From Dehalococcoidia bacterium (GTDB lineage: Bacteria > Chloroflexota > Dehalococcoidia > GIF9 > AB-539-J10), in contig JAUWGN010000055.1 in NCBI GenBank assembly GCA_030606385.1, forward strand, positions 1-6,945: a stretch of 6,945 nucleotides of DNA, read 5' to 3'. Below the pieces are notes generated by a model. The model made no database searches and was not told the origin of the DNA. It was given only the letters and a program-made list of their open reading frames with translations. Both the position numbers and the translations under genes were made by a program. Every line of letters starts with the position of its first letter. Position 1 is the stretch's first letter. Shown one piece after another: positions 6,825 through 6,945 of this stretch.

Positions 6825-6945
6825 CCCTCACTATGAGAGCCAGCGAGCCCACACAAATTATACTTTCCGTCAGAATTTTACCTCTTTGTCGCTTTGAACA
6901 GAACGGTTTATAATCTTGGTACACCTTAGCCCAGTATTGCTGCAT
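6825..6945. other. Intergenic tail with no supported gene or terminator
   Basis: After the TAG at 6822-6824 there is no stable GC-rich hairpin followed by a T run, so no intrinsic terminator is visible for the operon. No tRNA-like or coding signal is convincing. The only clear element is the outward-facing promoter described separately. Confidence 0.5.
6886..6914 (+). promoter_or_regulatory. Rightward promoter reading out of the window
   Basis: TTGTCG (6886-6891, four of six to TTGACA) is followed by exactly 17 bases and then a perfect TATAAT (6909-6914). Transcription would begin near 6921 and serve a gene beyond base 6945. The perfect -10 and ideal spacing make it credible, but the target is not visible. 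Confidence 0.5.

Noticed and set aside
6688..6945. Minus-strand frame of 85 codons starting at the right edge
   Set aside because: It overlaps the end of the 490-residue gene, has an unremarkable composition, and its start is at the window edge with no visible ribosome binding site.

Overview
This window looks like a piece of a bacterial defence island: a divergent pair of transcription units facing away from a 187-base intergenic region. The evidence for a bacterium is a perfect extended -10 box (TGCTATAAT) upstream of the rightward genes, a second TATAAT box with a 17-base-spaced -35 near the right end, and Shine-Dalgarno sequences in front of the rightward genes. No rRNA, tRNA or housekeeping gene is present, so the phylum cannot be fixed. 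The style of the promoters and proteins would fit Chloroflexota or a similar anaerobe, but that is only a guess.

Left part (1-2060, minus strand): one long open reading frame, at least 686 codons, which runs off the left edge. Its parts are (i) an N-terminal domain that resembles a class III nucleotide-cyclase-like fold (DILGF near residue 11 and a second aspartate at residue 59), (ii) a STAND-type P-loop NTPase most like the nSTAND3 group (Walker A GTEQYGKT, Walker B IIYFEDPFG, sensor IITSR), and (iii) a C-terminal array of 33-residue helical repeats. The array is so recently expanded that 101 bases at the window edge are repeated without a mismatch 198 bases further in.

Middle (2061-2247): the divergent intergenic region, with a strong rightward extended -10 promoter and a weaker leftward candidate.

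Right part (2248-6824, plus strand): a two-gene operon. The first gene encodes a 1022-residue single-chain restriction-modification enzyme of the type ISP kind. It has a PD-(D/E)XK nuclease, an N6-adenine methylase with DPATGTGTFL and NPPY motifs, and a type ISP C-terminal specificity region, but no helicase/translocase block. The second gene follows after 35 bases and encodes an unrecognised 490-residue protein whose C-terminal third looks like a PD-(D/E)XK-type fold with an altered active site (SCT where E-x-K is expected). The last 121 bases carry no convincing gene but hold a good promoter aimed out of the window.

Read together, the operon would methylate and cut DNA, with the second protein as a partner or second nuclease-like subunit. 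The STAND protein would act as a separate sensor and effector: a ligand-recognising repeat array drives NTPase oligomerisation, and the cyclase-like domain is a possible output. The functional links are inference from domain types and adjacency.
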